Shown here: in pieces, positions 43,851 to 55,643 of the stretch
How positions within the stretch are numbered: the first letter of the stretch is position 1
Layout: each line of letters begins with the position of its first letter
Assembly: GCF_013373865.1 (NCBI RefSeq)
Contig: NC_050471.1
Coordinates: 14,884,983 to 14,948,982, forward strand
Reading direction: 5' to 3'
DNA length: 64,000 bases
DNA from: Monomorium pharaonis
Taxonomy: Eukaryota; Arthropoda; Insecta; Hymenoptera; Formicidae
Position numbers and translations under genes: made by a program
The notes under the pieces: generated by a model
The model's input: the letters and a program-made list of their open reading frames with translations, nothing else
What the model was told of the DNA's origin: nothing
The model's database searches: none

Positions 43851-44200
43851 CTGAATGTTTATTACTTTATCGCTCCATTGCGCATTTTCATTATCGCCGT
43901 AGGCAGCTTCTTTAAAGACTTGCATAATTCCGCGCGTTTTTCCCATCGATACGGGATTTACTATTTCCAAATGCGATGGATTTCGAAGCATGGTTACATG
44001 AAGACTCTTATTGTCTATTCTAAGATTAGTTGAAGTTACGAGATGGCTAATCACGTCTCCGGTACATTTGGCCGTATCCGGAAATTCAGAATGTCCTCGT
44101 AATTTGTGAAATAACTTCTCTGGTGGAAAGTTTAGTAGCCCCGTTAATAAATTAAGACGACCACGGTGTGCAGCACACATAATCACATGGTCCAAATTAC
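43851..44200 (-). CDS. DHTKD1: DHTKD1 exon, first visible exon
   Basis: Acceptor TTCTAG|GT at 44201 and donor CATTCAG|GTAAGT at 43850 bound a 350-bp exon that starts with two bases of a split codon and ends in phase 0. It reads NLDHVIMCAAHRGRLNLLTG, LLNFPPEKLFHKLRGHSEFP, TGDVISHLVTSTNLRID and LHVTMLRNPSHLEIVNPVSM, then GKTRG. HRGRLN, TGDVxxHL and NPSHLExVNP are signature segments of the 2-oxo-acid dehydrogenase E1 family near the active site. Intact. Earlier exons were not found up to 64000, so the next intron upstream may also exceed 19 kb. Confidence 0.93.
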
Positions 44201-44950
44201 CTAGAATCGCAGTTAAATAAATTTTTACGTAGAAAATATTAATAATATAAAAATATATTATATCTCTTAAAAAGAATAAATTTAAATCTTAATAGCAAAA
44301 ACACAGAAGAAAAAATTTAATGTTCGAAGAAAATTTGTTGTCTTTTGTCAAACAAAAAATTATAAATTAACTATTGAACTTTTTTATCTTTTTAAAATTT
44401 TTTAAACTTTTTTGAAGAAAATTAGAAATTAAATTAAAATATACGAATTTAATACATTTATACACTTTATATTTCTGCAAAGGGCATAGAAGGATAAGTA
44501 TGTGTGTGTTGCCCTCACACGGATTTCATTGAGATTTTTACAAAACGTTAGGATTGATGTGAGATTAAATTTCCTCAAGTATCAATCTGATAATAATTTT
44601 TATGGGAGTTATAGGAAAAAAAGGAAAAATTGAAAAATATTTTTTTCTCGAAAACGGCTGAACTGATCTTAATAAAAAAAAAAAATTATGGGTTTTAATG
44701 CCACAATGTGATTAAAAAATTACGGATTTTTTTTCTCAAATAATACGGATCAAAAAAATTGTCCAAATTTTTTTGGAATTTTTTTCTATGGAATTCAGAT
44801 CAGGTACTATAACTTCTCTAATATGATATATTTAAATTTCAAAATGATCGAAAGGGTACTACATATATAAACTTAAACAAATATATATTTTTTATTATTT
44901 ATATACATTTATAAATAATGTATACATATATATTATTAAATATATATGTA

Positions 44951-45102
44951 CAGGGTGGTTGGCTATAAACATACAAACCTTATAATTTATAAAAAAATAA
45001 AGAACATCGAGATAAATACTATGTAAAATTTTGAGAAAAAATGTTAAATATATGATAAAACAAACCCGCAGTGGGCGGGCATTTAGGGCTTCAATCACCC
45101 TG
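44951..45102. mobile_element. 152-bp TA-flanked MITE
   Basis: CAGGGTGGTTGGCTATAAAC at the left and GGGCTTCAATCACCCTG at the right are partly inverted (CAGGGTG-TTG). TA flanks both sides. It could also be the left tip of the larger element described at 44500-51660. Confidence 0.5.
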
Positions 45103-45930
45103 TATATATATATATACATTATATTTCATGATTCTTGTAAAACTCCACATCCTACGAATGAGTGTATTTTTTGTATATGTGGGCTGGTACATGCAAAGAT
45201 CTTGACACAATTGTCTTTGTATTGAACTCTTTATTAAAAGCTAAAGTACTTAGGGGGAATACACGTTATGGTCTAAACTGACTCTCCCTTAGAAGTAAGT
45301 ATGTACTTCTGTTATCACACGAGAAGAGGACTCTGTGCTGTCCTGATTGGTCAGATTCCTGATTGGTCAAAATAAAATGTGTTCGTATATGACAGTATTG
45401 TATATTGTTATCTCTCAGTAAGTAATTCAAAGCATATGTCTACGAATTTATTAATTTTAGTAAAGCTTCTGTCTAAATAAGCTTGGGTATCGCCGACAGT
45501 AGCATTACTTATACAATAGACTTTCGATAAGTTACTACAAACGCTATAGGAAAAGAAAATTCTCAGAAAATGCACCTTACCGCGCCCTGTCGGCAATGCG
45601 CGCAGTAAGGCGGTGAGAGAGAGGCTGGCGATACTATATAGTGCAGCGACCGCGAAAGTAAACACGTATAAAAGTACGTGTGAAGGAAGCGGCATTTTAT
45701 CGAAAGCAACTGTATTGTATTTCTGTGAGCGTTAAAGTTTTTTACTTCGCCGAATAATCAACACATTTATTTCGAATTTACGGTATAGTATATTATTTTA
45801 ACTAATAAAACGCTTGAAAAATTACTTTCTTCTTCAGCGTTGTACTCTTGATAGTTGTTTTCTTTAATACTGTACTGTATAATAGTTGTAACACGCAACT
45901 TATGAAAGACACTATGCGCGTATTATCCAT
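45103..45930. other. No gene recognised
   Basis: A 95-codon minus-strand frame at 45408-45695 has a hydrophobic start (LLYVFTFAVAALYSIASLSL) but no family match and lies in an area of moderate GC. I do not call it a gene. Confidence 0.35.
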
Positions 45931-46051
45931 GTGTGCTTTCCAGCAAGACACAGTGTAACACAGTGTCCATTAGTGTAAGAAAGAACATGTCAGTGTGTCT
46001 CGATCACACTAGTGGACACTGTGTTACACTGTGTCTTGCTGGAAAGCACAC
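45931..46051. mobile_element. 121-bp hairpin MITE
   Basis: GTGTGCTTTCCAGCAAGACA at the left is exactly mirrored at the right, and the symmetry continues through CAGTGTAACACAGTGTCC. The TTCCAGCAAGACACAGTGT tip resembles the CCCAGCAAACACA family but is not identical. Confidence 0.8.
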
Positions 46052-46860
46052 CATATAAAACAATTCTTTGCCGCTCGCAGCAGTGGCAATTGACCGGGCT
46101 AGTTCGAAGTTTGCTAGTAGGTGGCGCAACCATTAGAGGAAAGGCCGAGTCTACATTGTAAGTAAAGCGTGCAGTGACGGATTACAGCAGCACTTTTCGA
46201 CTACCCATTCCTAGGTATACAACGAGCACATTCATTTTTTTTTGCATTTTTAATTGTTCGTCCGATCTTCACTGATTTATTTTTAGATTTGTAGAAAGTA
46301 AAAAATATCTTATTGAATATTCTTATTATTTATTATGTTTTCAATTAACTTTCATAATTCTGTTTTTGGAATATTGACGGTCTTTTCTGATCTTTATAAA
46401 TTTTTTTTTGCACAATTTAGACTTGTTAGTAATATTATTGTTTTCTTACTTCTACAACATCCACACTTATTTCTCTTTTAATTTTACATTTCTTAAATTC
46501 TATTTCGTTTCTTTAAAAAATAAAAATATTTACAACTAGCTATGCGTTGTAAACAACCTGCCACGCGTTGCTGTGGCTCTCTATTCTTATGCTACGTTTT
46601 TTTTAATTTTCTTTGCTTTCGTTGTTTAACTTTCAAGAGCCTTGCTTTACTGTTGCTCTTTTTAATTTATTTTTGAATAAGCATTTATATATCTTTATTA
46701 AATCTAATATTCATTTATTCACGTACTTCTAATTTTTTTTTTTTAAAAGCTGCCATGGATTTAGAAATCCATTCAAAAGACTGTTTTAAATAAGTTCCTT
46801 TTTTTCAATAAAATAACAGCCATCTTAATTTTTTTTATTACCTTAATTTAAACACAATAG
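46052..46860. other. AT-rich non-coding stretch
   Basis: T-rich sequence with no recognisable feature. Confidence 0.5.
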
Positions 46861-46861
46861 A

Positions 46862-47067
46862 AACATTTTTCGCCTCTCCCGGTCTCTCCCGTCTCTCCCC
46901 GTCTCTCCTGGTCTCTCCCCGTCTCTCCCGGTCTCTCCTCATCTCTACCCGTCTCTACCCGTCTCTCTCCGTCTCTCCCGGTCTCTCCCCGTCTCTCCCG
47001 GTCTTTTCCCGTTTCTCCCCGTCTCTCCCGGTCTCTCCTCGTCTCTCCCGGTCTCTTCCCGTCTCAA
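46862..47067. repeat. GTCTCTCCCG minisatellite
   Basis: About 20 imperfect copies of a 9-10-bp CGGTCTCTCC/CCGTCTCTCC unit alternate, giving a higher-order period of about 19 bp. Confidence 0.9.
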
Positions 47068-47069
47068 TG

Positions 47070-47432
47070 TGTCAAAATTTTAATAATATTAATGAAAAAC
47101 TATTTTTTACACTTAAATTATGGCCATCATTTTTTAAACGCCGGTATATCCAAAATCAAACCCCATAAGAACACTCCCGTTTTCGAATGCAACATTGTGT
47201 CAAAATTTCAAATCCTGCCATTGATTCTAAAATATCTCTCACTATCATTTTTAATGAATTGTAGTAATTTTTTTTTTTAATGTTTAATTTATAATAATTA
47301 ATATCATATCTTTAATATCTTTATTTTTTTAGAAATTAGTGTTCAATTTTAACTTTTTTAAAATCCTAAAAGAAGCCGTATATCCAAAAAATTACTCTCT
47401 TTCCTATACAGTTTATAAACCATACACACTCA

Positions 47433-47519
<87 letters not shown>

Positions 47520-48135
47520 TAATAATTAATTTCTCTTTATTACTCTAAATCATTTAATCTCACTCTCTCTATCTCTCTCTCTGTCTATTTCTAATATCAT
47601 TTAAAAAATATTTTTTTTAATTAAAAAAATTTAATTATTACCATCATTTCTGAAACACACGGTATTTCATAAATAAGACACCATAAAACACTCCCGATAA
47701 TGAATACAACATTGTGTCAAAATTACAAAAAAATATCATTTAAAAAATATTGTTTAAAATTAACAAAATAATCTTTATGACCATCATTTTTGTAACACAC
47801 GGTATTTCCAAAATCAGATCCCATAAAAACACTCCCATACGAATACAACGTTGTATCAAAATTACAAAAAAAATATCATTTAAAAAATATTGTTTAAAAT
47901 TAAATTATGACCCTCATTTTTGAAACAACCGTATAACCAAAAACTGACCCCATAAGAAAACTCGCATATACGAATACAACGTTGTGTCAAAATTTCAAAA
48001 AAATATCATTAAAAAAATATTGTTTAAAATTAAATTATGTCCAGCATTTTTGAAACACACGGTATTTCCATAAACAGACCCCATAAGAACACGACCGGTA
48101 ACGAAAGCAACGTTGTGTCAAAATTTCAAAGCAAT
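47070..48135. repeat. 131-139-bp tandem repeat, about four copies plus one outlier
   Basis: Anchors AACATTGTGTCAAAATT / AACGTTGTGTCAAAATT occur at about 47191, 47707, 47847, 47978 and 48109. Each is preceded by ACGGTATTTCCAAAATCAGA and CCATAAGAACACTCCC-type text. The gap between the first two holds the CA microsatellite. The last unit runs into CAATCGGTGAATAACTTACG, common at transposon 3' ends in arthropods. Confidence 0.75.
47435..47516. repeat. CA microsatellite
   Basis: An uninterrupted (AC)n of about 40 units. Confidence 0.95.
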
Positions 48136-48239
48136 CGGTGAATAACTTACGGAGATCTTAGATGAGTAACACACATTTTACATTTTTATTTATATAGATT
48201 GGAGATATCTTTCTTCCTACTTTTTGTTTTAATTGATAT

Positions 48240-50326
48240 ATTCAAAATGTTCGCATCCTTGATGAATCGTAAGTGCGGTGAATGCGATAAGTGTTTAAAT
48301 AAAATTCCTGGTAAAAAAAAAGTTATAAAAACTAAAGATGAAGCAATTCATTTCAGCAACGAGCTTCAATGAAGAATTGTTGTTCATGATATTTTATGTA
48401 ACAAATGACTTTTTCAATATAAAAAAATAAAAAACAGACCCGATTTGCAGATAACAGTGATGAACAATCAATCTCGTATTCTCTTTACAAATTAAATCTA
48501 ATGCGAATGAATCAAATGATGAAAAAATGGATGTTCAAATTCAGCGGACTATTTCAACCCATAAGTATTACTATATCTGTTCTGCTACAAAAGAAATCAC
48601 TGTCGTTCCGGAAAAAGCTCAGCACGCAAGCATTTATTAAGATGAGAATTTATATACCAGTGGGCAATCAGTGCTGTCGAAGCCACTTAATTAAAAAACC
48701 TTTTTTTATGACAAAGATTTCAATCATTTAAAAGTATTTTCCAAATCGTCACTCTTTAGAGCTTTTGAGATAGCAAAAATAATAAACAATTTCTCTATTA
48801 AATGTGACGCTATACGATAAGATCGGAGATTTTAGTCTTCCTGAGAAACAACTTCTCATTTTCACCGGTCTAACATGGGAAAATATAATACAACTAACAA
48901 GGGAACCTCGCGAACTCGAAAATTCTGATTTTAATGAAACTTGGCATAAATGTAGAGGGGGTAAATACATGAATTTAGAAATTTTTCGTAGCTGCCCAAA
49001 AACGGTTTAAAGGGGTGAAACTACCCTTCAAAGATTGAGACATTTTTCGTTTTCTCGATATATCTCGTAAACTAAACAAAATATTAAAAAATGTTTTATA
49101 CAAAAGTTTTACAATAAAAGTACTTCTATCTAACTGCAGTAATTAAATTTAAAAAAAAAATTTTTTTTAAAACAATTTTTTAATAAAAAAAATTTTTTTT
49201 TTTTTCAAAATTTTATTCATGTAGTTAGATAGAGATATTGTTACCATAAAACTTTTGTATAAAACATTTTTTTATATCCCCAATATTTTTCGAGATATAT
49301 CGAAAAAAGCAAAAATCTGCTCTACACTATGCACTAAAAAAAGCATGAGAGAATGCGATAGCACCGCGACGGAGAGCGTTAAAAAATATTTAAAAAAAAT
49401 TCTTTATTAAGGTTTATTTATGATATTAAATATAATATGAAATACTAAAAATATAATAAAATAAAATAATATAAAATAATAATATTTTGTATAATATAAT
49501 AATATGTAATAATATAATAATGTCGCACGTGAATGCATGCTGATGTGAGTGAGAGAGAAAGAGTAAATAATATTATTATAATATAGTAATATAATAATAT
49601 AATATAATATAAAATATTTATATTCAGACTTCTTGGTCCGGATTCATTAGAGAAGATTTCTGGAACATTCCTGAAAGCCCATTAAAGAAGCTTAAAAAAC
49701 TTCGATTCCTACTCCTACCAAATTGTCAAGTAAAAAAAAGAAACGATCTTCGATCTATATCAAATGTATGAAAAATGATCTGTGATCTGACCTAGATTTA
49801 ATATTTTGATAAAGATCTTGATCTGATCTAGATTATTTATTTAATGATCTATTACAACACTGGTCTTCCAAAGTATTTCATCAGAAGACCTACTGGACTT
49901 TCCTGAAATGACGATAAGAGATTTAAAGATTCTGTTTACAGGAACTTATCAGTTATATCTCAGGCAGTGTCATCCTTGTCTAAGATAATTGATACAGATG
50001 GCCACATAAAAATGCAGTACGTTAAAGAAAAATTCAGTACGCTAAAATTACAAGTTCCATTTCGTCATGTTAATCAGAAAATGTACAGATGCTTATTAAA
50101 GTACAAACCCATTAGTGTTGATATATCCGGATTATTGCAGTATGCTTGTGATTGTGCAAATGGAAACAGAACTGTTGGATGCTGTTCACACATTGCTGCA
50201 ATAATCTATTATTTGATTCATGTCAGGTATTTGACAAAAGTCTTTAAACCAGCTGAGATTCTCAGCGAAATGTTTCAGCAAAGTAATACTATTCTTGTTA
50301 TTGAAACTGACAGCGACGAGGATTAA
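48240..50326 (+). pseudogene. Harbinger/ISL2EU-type (DDE_4) transposase relic, catalytic core lost
   Basis: Early pieces read KCGECDKCLNKIPGKKKVIK, IYIPVGNQCCRSHLI and DKIGDFSLPEKQLLIFTGLT with WENIIQL. The last piece at 49860-50326 reads SLSKIIDTDGHIKMQYVKE, ACDCANGNRTVGCCSHIAAI with IYYL, and ends DSDED. The C-x-C...CC-x-H cluster resembles a SWIM zinc finger and is the usual tail of a group of insect DDE_4 transposases. The DDE domain that should lie between is missing and replaced by a hairpin and AT-rich DNA (49020-49850). Frameshifts and stops are frequent in the first half. Confidence 0.65.
49025..49330. mobile_element. Hairpin element inside the transposase relic
   Basis: TCGATATATCTCGTAAAC and AATGTTTTATACAAAAGTTT with TTCTATCTAACTGCA pair with TGTAGTTAGATAGAGATATT, ACTTTTGTATAAAACATTTT and CGAGATATATCGA further on. 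Arms of about 110 bp around an A/T-only centre. Confidence 0.75.
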
Positions 50327-50447
50327 GAATGTTCCATGCTTGGGATGATGCGTTTTATTTATTTATAAGGTTTAGCCAACCTTTTTATAAGGTTATACAT
50401 TTATAGCCAACCACCCAATATATATATATATTTAATAATATATACGT

Positions 50448-51197
50448 TGTTGTGAGCGAAACACTCACAACCAATAAAATCATATTATAAAATAAAGAAA
50501 ATAAAATATTAAAATTATCAGATAGCTCGCCGAGGAAGGCTCGCTATCACAAGGTGTCAGGTGACACATGCCTCGTGCGCTGCCGGCCGGTCATCGCACT
50601 GGGCAACGCACCAGCCACCTTAAAGAATTAGCGAAGCCAGCTTAGCAACAATCATGCCGCCGGAAATGCATACCTGCATTTTGGCAATTGTTGCTAAACT
50701 CGCAAATATTTCCCGCGCGCCGGATGCGCGCGGGAATGACCATATATGGTCATGCGGAGGGCCCGATGCTCCCACTAATAACCAAATCCGCGACACTATT
50801 TAAGCTGCTGCCGAACAGCGGCCAGCGGAATCAGTGATTAGAAATTAAGCCGATACGTACGGCCTGCACGAGTGAATTACGAGTTCGGGACTTAGCCGCA
50901 AGCAAATCTCCAGCGAGCAAAGAGACGACGCGTTAACTCCGAGTCACGCGCCGTATCTAATCAAGTGTAACACGACGCGGCACCTTCGCCGACCGCAACC
51001 AATGTACAACCACAGTGAAATAAATCTTTTATATCAAGTTAACTTAGAATCAGTGAGTGAGTGATTTGAGGACCCTGCCAACAAAAACCTCCTCTTTCCG
51101 CGAGTTCCTACTCCTTGGGCAGCAACGAATCCCGAAAGATCTTTTGTCGCACCGCAAGGTACGGCAAAAATCATTTGTTGTACCGCAAGGCGCAACA
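50448..51197 (+). mobile_element. Solo LTR, 750 bp, ACGT duplication
   Basis: ACGT at 50444-50447 and 51198-51201 flanks TGTTGTGAGCGAAACACTCA ... AAGGCGCAACA. The 5' tip folds (GTTGTGAG/CTCACAAC), as in the LTR at 19022. The 3' part holds an AATAAA at about 51018 and repeats of ACCGCAAGG. It is inserted in the right inverted arm. Probably the same broad LTR group as 19022-19582. Confidence 0.82.
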
Positions 51198-51699
51198 ACG
51201 TATACATTATGTATAAATGTATGTAAATAATAAAATATGTATATTTGTTTAAGATTATATATGTAATACCCTTTCGATCATTTTGAAATTTAAATATGTC
51301 ATACTAGGGAAGTTATAGATTTTTCCTATAAAGAATGGTGATACCCGATTTGGATCCCATAGAAAAAAATTCCAAAAAATTTTGAGAATTTTTTTGACCC
51401 GCATTTAAAAAAAAATCTTTAATTTTTTTATCACATTGTGGGATTGAAACCCATAACATATTGTTTTAAATTAAGATCGGTTTAGCTGTTTTCAAGAAAA
51501 AAATATTTTTCTTGAAAACTTTATCTTTTTTTCCCTATAACTTCCATAAAAATTATTTTTTGGATATAATACTTGAGAAAATTTAATCTCACATCAATCC
51601 CAACGTTTTGTAAAAATCTCAATCAAATCCGTGCGGAGGCAGCACACACATGTTTATCCTGCTATGCCCTTTGTAAAATACGTTTTTATACTTATTTCA

Positions 51700-52261
51700 A
51701 TACTTATAAGTTATAAATTTAATACGTCAATAAATATAAGAATGTGTGTTACTTGTTTATAAACTTCTTAGTTGTAATTCTTAGTAGTAATGTAATAATT
51801 TTTAATTTGATAGTGGAAAAAATTTCCAGAAAATAATGGTCTGATATGTTAAAAAAAAGTAGTAGGCGGTTATAAACCAGCATTTCGTTTTATTTAAATA
51901 ACTCAGTAAATATTTATAATATAAGTTTGTTACTCGTAAAGTTCTACTAATTATGTTATAAGCAGAAGAATGCTTTGGATAATCATAAACATAATAATTT
52001 ACTGAAGAGGAGAAAAGGTTGTAATTATGGAACCTGTAAGGGAATATGGAACATTATCAACAAATATTCTCAAAATTATTTTTGTCTTTAAAAAATAAAA
52101 AAGAAATTAATGTTCTTTGACAGATCTTGCATATCAATATCACAAAAGTATTAGTATTTTATACATATTATTACACAAAAGCATAAAAAATGTATGTAAA
52201 TATTGGCTTTTGGCTTTTTTAATTTTGCGCATTGTAGAAGTATTATAAAAATATTGTAAAA
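51700..52261. other. AT-rich, no gene
   Basis: Nothing recognised before the hAT terminus at 52262. Confidence 0.5.
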
Positions 52262-52764
52262 TAGTGTTTCGGTCTTGTCTCGACGAGACGAGACTAACTT
52301 GGTCTCGGACTTGGTCTCGGTCTGTTTTCGAAATTCTCGGTATCGTCTCGGGCTCGTCTGATCAAGTCTCAGTCTCGTCTCGATCTCGAGTCGAGAGTCT
52401 CGTTGGTCTCGATCGTTTTTATGCACGTGTTTTGTTGCGAATTTTTACTGCAAAACAGATGAACAATAAAATAACTGATCTTCGCAAACGACTTCTTCAT
52501 CCAGTATAATATTAATTATATGAAATAACAAAAAAAAATTTGTTTTCAGGCAGGAATGTATTTTTATTTTATAATTTTTTTTTGCCCAGATAAAATTTTC
52601 AATTTAGGAAAAAGTTAATAAGTTAAAGTTTATGTGTTTCAAAAATAACTAGTTAAAGTTAAAAATTAAATTATTTAAAATTATCTAAATTAAATTAAAA
52701 GTTATTAACTTTTTAACTTATTATTAACTTTCAACTTTTTAACTAGTTACTACCCAACTCTGCT

Positions 52765-53452
52765 TTTCACAAAACGTTATGTATAGAGCTCTACATGTCA
52801 TGTACGACTAGACGAAAACGATAGAATTGATGCGTTAATATATATTTGCAGCAGCTTTTAGGTTTCTTCCTAAAATCTTATTACCTGTCTTAAGATCAGA
52901 CGGACCGCGAATATTATTATCAAGATTACGGCATTTGGATCAATAACGCCGCGATTCTTTGACGGAACGCGATCAATCGCAGCGCAGTTTTTAAAGGTCT
53001 CTGACTTTCCGCGGTGTCTATGCACTACACAATATGAAGCCGACACTTCAAATCGAGACGCCGCGGAGACACCGCGGAAAGTCAAAGACCTCTAAAAACC
53101 GCGCTACGATTGATCGCGATCCGTCAAAGACTCGCGGCGTCTCGATTTGAAGTGTCGGCTAACTTTTATATTGTGTAGCGCAGAGACACTGCAGGGACAC
53201 TGCGGAAGACCTTTAAAAACTGCGCTGCAATTGATCGCGTCCCGTCAAAGAATCAAGGTGTTATTGATCCAAATGCCGCGATCTTGATAATAATATTCGC
53301 AGTCCGTCTGATCTTAAGACAGCCAATAAGATTTTAGGAAGAAACCTATAAAAGCTGCTGAATATATATTAACGCATCAGTTCTGTCGTTTTCATCTAGT
53401 CGTGCATGACGTGTGGAGCTCTGTACACAACGTTTATTTGTAAAAAGTGGAT
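52765..53452. mobile_element. Foldback with about 340-bp arms inside the hAT 5' region
   Basis: From ACAAAACGTTATGTATAGAG (52769) the sequence is mirrored down to GAGCTCTGTACACAACGTTT (about 53450), centred near 53110. Both arms hold GCGGTGTCT / AGACACCGCGG and CAATCGCAGCGCAGTTTTTA. No gene. Confidence 0.75.
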
Positions 53453-53454
53453 GT

Positions 53455-53705
53455 TTCGTGGTCGAACAATTTTTTGGAGTTCCGAATAGTTTGAAGTTCT
53501 TGATTACATTTCTAGGTAGTTTTCGACGAGTTCTGGCGAAAAGTCTTACAAGCCAAAGCGATCGGATCAACAACGGTTTGCAAGGTACAGTCATACATTA
53601 GAACGGTACTCGCAAAATTTTCAAAGTTCCGTGGTCGAAAAATTTTTTGGAGTTCCGGATAGTTCTGCTTACATTTCTGGATAGTTTTCGACGAGATTTT
53701 TTTAA
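53455..53705 (+). repeat. Direct duplication
   Basis: GTGGTCGAACAATTTTTTGG at 53459 and GTGGTCGAAAAATTTTTTGG at about 53631 each continue AGTTCCGNATAGTT ... TAGTTTTCGACGAG. The two copies are about 170 bp apart. Confidence 0.7.
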
Positions 53706-54835
53706 TTCGTTGAGAACTCTTCGAAATAAGTAAAATAACTATAAAAACATCTCAGAACTATTGTATCTTAAAATTATATTTACAACAATTTTTTATTTTT
53801 TTTTAATAAATAAAAAAAATTTTTTATGTTTCAAGAACTCTAGATAATAGCAAAATGAAGCTATTGAGCCAATCAGAACTATTCGATCGGAAATTTCGAT
53901 AAGAAGTTAGCACCCCATTTTTTAAATTTTAATTTTTGACTTGTTAATCAACAGAACTTTTTCTAAATTAGAGAGGTAAAAGAACTCAGTTTAGTTTTCA
54001 ATTTAGAAAGTAGAATGGAGCCATCTACGAGTGCAGAAAGTATAGAAAGTGCGGAAATCAAGAAAACAAATGTTCTTAACAAATATTTTTTATATATCAT
54101 GGAAGAAAAAGAAAAATTTGGAAAATGCTTGATTTGTGAGCGTGAAAAGAAGTCCATAAAATTGATCAAAATGAAAGATAGTAATACGACGGGACTAAAG
54201 AAACATATAATGTCATGTCATAAAGAAATATTTAACAAACTTCAAAAAAAAAATGATGGACAGCTAACAATTAAGCAATCTATTCAACAGGCAAGTAAAA
54301 ATAGCTTAATACATCATTTAGCCTTTCTGAAATTGGACAAGAAGAAAATATAATTGCCTAGCCAAAATCTTATTACTAGTGGAACTAAGACAGTCCCTAA
54401 TGTTATCTAGAGATCTGTAAAATTGTTGTGTGATTCTCGCTAGTTTTTGAAATTAATTTGTCAATCCTGGCCCAGTATTATATGAATTATCGATTGCAAC
54501 TGTATTTCACTAAATAAGTCTATAGTGGTCAGTAATTTTTAGCAAAACGGTGACACAACCATTAAAATTTACCCCATGTATCCCAAGTCTATGAGATTGC
54601 TTATCCTCTTTTTTAAATCATTAGATTCACAGAAATAGCAGACTAACAGAATACGAATATTCTTTAAAATTAATCAATTTATAATTGGAAAATTAAATTT
54701 TATGGAGTTAATAAACTACTCCTTATTTCTTTGCTTGCATATATAATATAAAAATGTCAAGCGATTAATAAAATATGATATTTTAATATCATGAATTTTG
54801 TCCAATTTTAGAAAGTATCAAGCATATGTATTTGA

Positions 54836-54843
54836 CACACGCA

Positions 54844-54874
<31 letters not shown>

Positions 54875-54900
54875 GTACACGTACATATACACGGACATGC
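54836..54900. repeat. ACGC/AC microsatellite
   Basis: (ACGC)n followed by (AC)n and ACGTACAC words. Confidence 0.9.
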
Positions 54901-55643
54901 ACACACAAAATAAATTTATTCTTAATCTTGCTCTTAATAGTCTTAATTTAAAATATTTTTACAATAAATTATGATTTTTTATATTTTATATTATAAAACA
55001 ATAAATATATGTAGTAATAAGATAAAAAGTTAACAAAAAAAGAATCATTAGTTAATAATTAATATTAAATATTCAACTTATTATTTTTAAAATTAATACT
55101 GAATCTATTTTATGATTTAAGTTAAGTCGTTAATTTAAATGTTTTATTGTAATTCCGTAAAAACGTAATAAAATAAATATTCTAGCAAGCAACGTTTAGT
55201 TCAAAGTAATTAGTAGCGAAGTTAATTACTTTTTATTAATTATTATACAAGTTTAATTGCTATAATACCAAATATATTTTTTAGAAGAAAGAGTATTATA
55301 AATTCTTAATGAGCCTTTATGACAATTTAAATTTTTATCGTTTTCTATGATTTTGAGTTAAACAAATCGAAGTCAAAAACAAATTTACAAACTCAAGCTA
55401 AAATTCAAAAATTAGCAGCGGAATGGATATGCATTAAATATTTACCATTCAACTTTTTTGGATGATGAAGTAACATAAGAATTTTTTCGTAACTTGAATG
55501 ACAACGTGGCAATGCCGAAACGTGACTATTTACGCTCTAAAGTTGAAGAAAATTTTGAAGTAATGCAAAAAAACTTAAAAACGATTTTAAACAAGAATGA
55601 TTCCAAAATATCATTTACAATTGATGGTTGGACTTTTATTGCC

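Larger units (their letters stand above)
44500..51660. repeat. Long inverted arms around the Harbinger-type relic
   Basis: About 450 bp at 44500-44950 (CACGGATTTCATTGAGATTT, TACAAAACGTTAGGATTGAT, TTTATGGGAGTTATAGG) is mirrored at about 51210-51640. The CAGGGTGGTTGGCTATAAA end at 44951 is mirrored by TTTATAGCCAACCACCC at about 50389-50405. The right arm is split by a solo LTR. Only the arms are the repeat. The whole may be one 6-7-kb element with long TIRs. Confidence 0.6.

Noticed and set aside
6485..44200. OGDH (2-oxoglutarate dehydrogenase) instead of DHTKD1
   Set aside because: The segments IPHFEIGG, RSSRYC and YQRQFRKDV with MYKII fit DHTKD1 better. OGDH would differ at these points. A profile search would settle it.
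45408..45695. 95-codon minus-strand frame with a signal-peptide-like start
   Set aside because: No homologue known to me and no splice or codon-use support; composition could be chance.
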